The notes beneath the pieces were generated by a model that was given only the letters and a program-made list of their open reading frames with translations, had not been told where the DNA came from and searched no databases. Shown here in pieces: positions 60,368 through 64,000 of a stretch of DNA of 64,000 nucleotides. Within the stretch, counting starts at the first letter, position 1; the number at the start of each line of letters is the position of its first letter. The DNA is from Hyunsoonleella aquatilis. GTDB lineage: Bacteria; Bacteroidota; Bacteroidia; Flavobacteriales; Flavobacteriaceae. The DNA lies in NCBI RefSeq assembly GCF_014270105.1, contig NZ_JACNMF010000001.1, positions 124,001 through 188,000 of the forward strand, read 5' to 3'. A program made the translations under genes and the position numbers.

Positions 60368-61114
60368 ATGACTAAAAAAACTAACTATTCATATATAGGA
60401 ATTGCATTTATCATTCTGGTTTTTGGAATTCTTTTTGTTCCGAAAATTGTGGATAGAATCACCAATGATGATATTTCCCGGAAAGAAAGCCGAAGCGATT
60501 TAAAAAAGGAAGTAAAAAGCAAAACTGCAGCTTTAGCCTTTATTGAAAATAATGGAGAGAAACGACGGGTGCCGGATTTTAGTTTTACCAATCAAAATGG
60601 GGAACAAATCACGAATAAGGATTACGAGGGCAAAGTGTATGTCATCGAATTCTTTTTCACCACCTGCCCAACAATTTGTCCTAGAATGAATCGCAACTTG
60701 GTGCAAATTCAAAATACATTTGAGGAATTTGAAAACTTCGGGGTGGCCTCTTTTACCATAAACCCTGAACACGATACCCCGGAAGTGCTAAAGGGTTATG
60801 CTGAGAGTTACGGCATTTCCAACCCCAATTGGCATTTAATGACCGGAGAAAAAAACGCTATTTACAAATTGGCTAATGAAGGATTTTACATTTATGCGGC
60901 CGAAAATAAGGACGTGGAAGGCGGTTTTGAACATTCGGGTAATTTTGCGCTAATTGATAAAAACGGTTTTATCCGTTCGAGAACTGATGACTTTAGGAAC
61001 CCGATTATTTACTACAGAGGGATTGCCTCTGAGGAAGAAGGTGCTGATGATAATGGTGAAAAGGAGCAAATCAGTGCGTTAAAAGAAGACATAAAACTAT
61101 TGCTTAATGAGTAA
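60368..61114 (+). CDS. Sco family copper chaperone for cytochrome oxidase
   Basis: This 248-residue membrane-anchored protein delivers copper to the CuA site of subunit II. It has one N-terminal helix (about 7-25). A thioredoxin-like domain carries the copper ligands Cys100 and Cys104 (CPTIC) and His189 (GGFEHSGNF). The family pattern RVPDFSFTNQNGEQIT precedes it. A short acidic insertion near the end (EEEGADDNGEKEQ) is ordinary. It overlaps the DUF420 gene by 8 bases and lies just after a Sco-like paralogue without the cysteines. Confidence 0.94.
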   Translation: MTKKTNYSYIGIAFIILVFGILFVPKIVDRITNDDISRKESRSDLKKEVKSKTAALAFIENNGEKRRVPDFSFTNQNGEQITNKDYEGKVYVIEFFFTTCPTICPRMNRNLVQIQNTFEEFENFGVASFTINPEHDTPEVLKGYAESYGISNPNWHLMTGEKNAIYKLANEGFYIYAAENKDVEGGFEHSGNFALIDKNGFIRSRTDDFRNPIIYYRGIASEEEGADDNGEKEQISALKEDIKLLLNE

Positions 61115-61640
61115 TTCGAATCAACCGATAAACGAAAAAAAGTACAACACGCTAATCATTATTTTGTCTATTGCTATTCCATTAGTAGTGGCCTTGCTTT
61201 TCGGTGTTAAGATTGAAGCGGAGCTGCCCGTGTTTCTGCCACCGATTTATGCCAGTATAAATGCAGTAACAGCGTTGGTGCTAGTACTCGCTTTTATAGC
61301 CATTCAAAACAAAAAAATCAAGTTGCACGAGCGTTTGATGAAGTTCGCCATAGTGCTGTCAGTGCTATTCTTAGTAATGTATGTGGCTTACCATATGACA
61401 AGTGATTCCACAAAATTTGGGGGCGAGGGCGTTATCAAATATTTGTATTATTTTGTACTGATAACTCATATTTTATTGTCTATTGCTGTTATACCGTTTG
61501 TACTGATAACTTACGTAAGAGCCATAACAAACAATATTGAGAAGCATAAAAAAATAGCAAAAATCACCTTTCCGTTATGGTTGTATGTGGCCATTTCAGG
61601 TGTTGTGGTTTATATTATGATTTCACCGTATTATAACTAG
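61107..61640 (+). CDS. DUF420 membrane protein (CtaM-like)
   Basis: This 177-residue protein has five predicted helices and conserved histidines in the helices (KLHERLMKFAIVLS, YVAYHMTSDST, FVLITHILLSIAVIPF, IEKHKKIAKITFPLWLYVAISGVVVYIM). This matches DUF420, whose CtaM members in Gram-positives help mature heme A-containing oxidases. A similar role is inferred from the link to sco and the subunit III and IV genes. The start overlaps sco by 8 bases, so the two are translationally coupled. Confidence 0.88.
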   Translation: MSNSNQPINEKKYNTLIIILSIAIPLVVALLFGVKIEAELPVFLPPIYASINAVTALVLVLAFIAIQNKKIKLHERLMKFAIVLSVLFLVMYVAYHMTSDSTKFGGEGVIKYLYYFVLITHILLSIAVIPFVLITYVRAITNNIEKHKKIAKITFPLWLYVAISGVVVYIMISPYYN

Positions 61641-61672
61641 AATTCAACTCCTTCCCTTTTGAAGGGAAGATG

Positions 61673-61690
61673 TCCCGATAGTTATCGGGA
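61673..61690. repeat. Dispersed TCCCGAT palindrome, copy 4, within a hairpin cluster
   Basis: TCCCGATA and TATCGGGA pair around GT. It is flanked by CTTCCC/GGGAAG and CAATTC/GAATTG hairpins, making a composite element in the 103-base gap. Confidence 0.8.
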
Positions 61691-61743
61691 TCAATTCCAA
61701 AAGAATTGAAAGTCGGAAGGGTTGCTAAAGGTTAAAATTAAAA

Positions 61744-61962
61744 ATGAAACGTTTTATCATCTTTGTTCTCTGTACTTTTTTCCTTGTTCTAGACGTCGAG
61801 GGGCAATGCGCTATGTGTCGTGCGGTTTTAGAAAGCGAGCAAGGGCAAACTACCGCTGAAGGTATCAATAACGGTATTGTGTACTTGATGGCGATTCCCT
61901 ATATTCTTGTTGCAGGCATTGGGTATTTTATTTACCGAAAATTCTACAGGAAATCTTCTTGA
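61744..61962 (+). CDS. Small membrane protein with CAMC motif
   Basis: This 72-residue protein has a signal-like segment (about 1-20, ending DVEGQ) and then CAMCRAVLESEQGQTTAEGIN with a CxxC pair. A membrane helix follows (about 42-65, IVYLMAIPYILVAGIGYFIY) with a basic end. I recall similar small proteins beside oxidase genes in Flavobacteriaceae, but no function is known to me. The cysteines near the mature N terminus could bind metal or form a disulfide; this is inference. It follows the DUF420 gene by 103 bases containing hairpin repeats. Confidence 0.75.
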   Translation: MKRFIIFVLCTFFLVLDVEGQCAMCRAVLESEQGQTTAEGINNGIVYLMAIPYILVAGIGYFIYRKFYRKSS

Positions 61963-62094
61963 ATCCCTAGACAGGAAAATGTCGGCACCGTTTCTAAGTT
62001 AAAAAATTAATAAAAGTTTTTTTGCACATTATTTGTAACATTTCTTTGCATTGTTAGTCTTATTGCAAAGCGCGTTCACCTAATCTACAAAGAG

Positions 62095-62796
62095 ATGCTA
62101 AAAATTAGCGGGTTACACAAATCCTATACCATCGGAGATTCCAGTTTACATGTATTAAAAGGCATTGATTTGTCTGTTGAAGAAGGCGAAATGGTGGCTA
62201 TTATGGGCTCTTCAGGCTCTGGAAAATCAACATTGCTGAATATCATTGGGATGTTGGATGTGGCAGATTCGGGTGAATATATTTTGGACGGCCTTCCCAT
62301 TAAAGACCTAACTGAAAAAAAGGCAGCCGTTTATCGCAATAAATTTTTAGGATTTATTTTTCAATCCTTCAACTTAATCAACTACAAGAATGCTTTGGAG
62401 AACGTGGCATTGCCATTGTATTACCAAGGTTTAAAACGAAAGAAGCGTCAGGAATTAGGGATGTTTCATCTTGAAAAAGTGGGTTTGACCGATTGGGCGC
62501 ATCACTTACCAAAAGAGCTTTCAGGTGGACAAAAACAAAGGGTAGCCATAGCCCGAGCCTTGGCAGCCAACCCCAAATTATTATTGGCGGATGAACCCAC
62601 TGGGGCATTAGACACCACCACGTCATATGAAATTATGGAGTTCATTCAGCAATTAAATGACGAAGGCAAAACCATTTTGATGGTTACACACGAAGAGGAT
62701 ATTGCTAACATGTGCAAGCGCATCGTTCGTCTGCGAGACGGCGTCATTATGGAAGATAAAAAAGTAACTCAGGTAAGAGCAGGTCAGCATGTTTGA
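62095..62796 (+). CDS. MacB-type ABC transporter ATP-binding protein
   Basis: This 233-residue ATPase has Walker A GSSGSGKST (residues 38-46), signature LSGGQKQR (142-149) and Walker B LLLADEPTGALD (about 162-173), with the LolD/MacB subfamily features. It overlaps the permease gene by 8 bases. The pair forms an exporter or mechanotransmission-type transporter for peptides, lipoproteins or drugs; the substrate is not indicated. No periplasmic adaptor gene is visible before the window ends. Confidence 0.93.
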   Translation: MLKISGLHKSYTIGDSSLHVLKGIDLSVEEGEMVAIMGSSGSGKSTLLNIIGMLDVADSGEYILDGLPIKDLTEKKAAVYRNKFLGFIFQSFNLINYKNALENVALPLYYQGLKRKKRQELGMFHLEKVGLTDWAHHLPKELSGGQKQRVAIARALAANPKLLLADEPTGALDTTTSYEIMEFIQQLNDEGKTILMVTHEEDIANMCKRIVRLRDGVIMEDKKVTQVRAGQHV

Positions 62797-64000
62797 TTTA
62801 GACCTTTGGCGGGAAATATTTCAGAGTATCAATAAGAACAGAACTCGGAGTTTGCTGTCTGGGTTTACCATAGCGTTTGCTATTTTGTTATTTACCATTC
62901 TTTTCGGTATCGCCAACGGACTTCAAAATACCTTTGCCGAGGCTTTCGGAACGGATGCTTCAAATTCCATAGTGATTTATCCAGGACGAACCACTATTGC
63001 GCACAACGGACTTCAAGCGGGACGACGAATCCAGTTCAAAAATGAGGACCATCAATATATCCTCGATGAATTTGGTAATAAAGTGGAATTCATCACCTCA
63101 AAAATAAATCGAAACGCATCAGCTTCATTCAGGGGAGAAAAAAACACGTATGAGGTGCGCGCTATTCACCCGGAATACATGCATATCGAAAATAACGAGG
63201 TGCTCCAAGGACGTTATATCAATCAAAATGATTTAACACAGCGAACAAAAGTGGCTGTCATTGGTAGAGTAATTGATGAGGATTTATTCGCAGGGGTGGA
63301 CGCCATTGGCCAGTATATTAGTTTAAATGGGATTCCATTCAAAGTAGTAGGTATTTTTGGTGATGATGAGGGCGATAACGAAGAGAGTGTGGTTTACGTG
63401 CCTATCACCACTCAGCAAAGGGTGTATGGTAATAACGATTATATCGACATGATGCACCTAACCTATAACAGAAAATTGGGTTATAACCAGGCCTTGGATT
63501 TTGGAAATGCGTTGACTGCCAAATTAAAAAACAAGTTTAACGTTGCACGCGATGACCAAAGGGCCATACGTGTGTTTAACATGGCGGAGGGGACAAAAGC
63601 CGTCAATCAAATGACGGGGGTATTGACCTTTATCGTGTTTTTCATCGGGCTAGGGACCTTAATTGCGGGCATCATGGGGATTAGTAATATTATGGTATTT
63701 ATAGTAAAGGAGCGTTCGAAAGAAATCGGTATTCGTAAAGCATTGGGCGCATCGCCTAAGTCCATTGTATCCATCATTTTGTTAGAATCTGTCCTTATTA
63801 CCTCATTCGCTGGGTATTTTGGATTATTGATTGGCGTTGGGGTACTGGAATGGGTTGGACCAAGCCTGAAGCAATATTTTATAACGAATCCCAGCATTGA
63901 TATTTATATAGTGATTGGAGCCACGTTTACGTTGATATTTTCTGGTGTGATAGCCGGATATTTGCCAGCGCATAAGGCTTCAAAAATTAAACCAATTGTA
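62789..64000 (+). CDS. MacB/FtsX-type ABC transporter permease (3' partial)
   Basis: The frame opens at the ATG at 62789, overlapping the ATPase gene by 8 bases, and stays open to the window edge (404 codons). The order is helix 1 (FTIAFAILLFTILFGIANG), a MacB-like periplasmic domain (about 45-260, with VAVIGRVIDEDLF), and the FtsX domain. The FtsX domain reads VLTFIVFFIGLGTLIAGIMG, VKERSKEIGIRKALGASP and SGVIAGYLPAHKASKIKPIV. That last motif is normally within about ten residues of the C terminus, so only a few codons are missing. Confidence 0.92.
   Translation, partial: MFDLDLWREIFQSINKNRTRSLLSGFTIAFAILLFTILFGIANGLQNTFAEAFGTDASNSIVIYPGRTTIAHNGLQAGRRIQFKNEDHQYILDEFGNKVEFITSKINRNASASFRGEKNTYEVRAIHPEYMHIENNEVLQGRYINQNDLTQRTKVAVIGRVIDEDLFAGVDAIGQYISLNGIPFKVVGIFGDDEGDNEESVVYVPITTQQRVYGNNDYIDMMHLTYNRKLGYNQALDFGNALTAKLKNKFNVARDDQRAIRVFNMAEGTKAVNQMTGVLTFIVFFIGLGTLIAGIMGISNIMVFIVKERSKEIGIRKALGASPKSIVSIILLESVLITSFAGYFGLLIGVGVLEWVGPSLKQYFITNPSIDIYIVIGATFTLIFSGVIAGYLPAHKASKIKPIV

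Overview
The window comes from a gliding, aerobic member of the Bacteroidota, almost certainly family Flavobacteriaceae. The evidence is a type IX secretion (T9SS) and gliding gene set (SprA, a RemB-like protein, PorP/SprF, a giant adhesin with a type B sorting domain), an Alternative Complex III respiratory operon, TonB-dependent receptors with carboxypeptidase-like N-terminal domains, and promoters with the Bacteroidota -7 motif TAnnTTTG. I found no rRNA, tRNA, CRISPR array or insertion sequence. Genus and species cannot be read from the sequence.

Layout. Positions 1-6000 are an AT-rich block: a gene tail, then a TonB-dependent receptor with an STN domain, a DUF4249 lipoprotein and a secreted plug-like protein. 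A small SPOR protein follows on the minus strand. Positions 6784-18395 form one long plus-strand respiratory operon, actABCDEF followed by cytochrome c oxidase subunits II and I, closed by a terminator. Positions 18627-26214 hold an adhesin / PorP-SprF / OmpA-family cassette. Positions 26534-31421 hold ruvB, a cytochrome P450, a di-heme peroxidase lipoprotein and queG. Positions 31418-39585 look like a sucrose-use locus: a divergent LacI regulator with twin operators, a TonB receptor, a glutaredoxin-like protein, an SLC45-type transporter, a PfkB kinase and a GH13 sucrose phosphorylase. Positions 39740-51136 hold maeB, ruvA, sprA, gcvH and vanZ. Positions 51195-56169 hold two TonB-like genes, remB, a small lipoprotein and the collapsed remains of a second remB-like gene. 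Positions 56277-61962 hold the rest of the oxidase machinery: heme O synthase, two subunit III genes, subunit IV, a cysteine-less Sco-like protein, Sco, DUF420 and a small CxxC membrane protein. A MacB-type ABC exporter runs off the right edge.

How the parts fit. Electrons pass from quinol through Alternative Complex III to its cytochrome c domains and on to the heme-copper oxidase. Its core subunits (15505-18395) and its assembly and peripheral subunits (56277-61640) lie about 40 kb apart. SprA is the T9SS outer-membrane translocon that would export the 18627 adhesin, and TonB-type proteins energise outer-membrane import. In the sugar locus, sucrose would cross the outer membrane through the TonB receptor and the inner membrane through the SLC45 carrier, be split to glucose-1-phosphate plus fructose, and the fructose be phosphorylated by the kinase.

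The least expected items are the TonB C-terminal-like domain at the N terminus of the RemB-like outer-membrane protein, directly after two TonB genes with the same domain; the internally deleted second remB copy; a helix-hairpin-helix-like tail on ActC; a Sco paralogue that has lost its copper cysteines; a structured intergenic element at 57917-58060; and two families of dispersed palindromic repeats. I did not find a clearly unprecedented multi-gene system.
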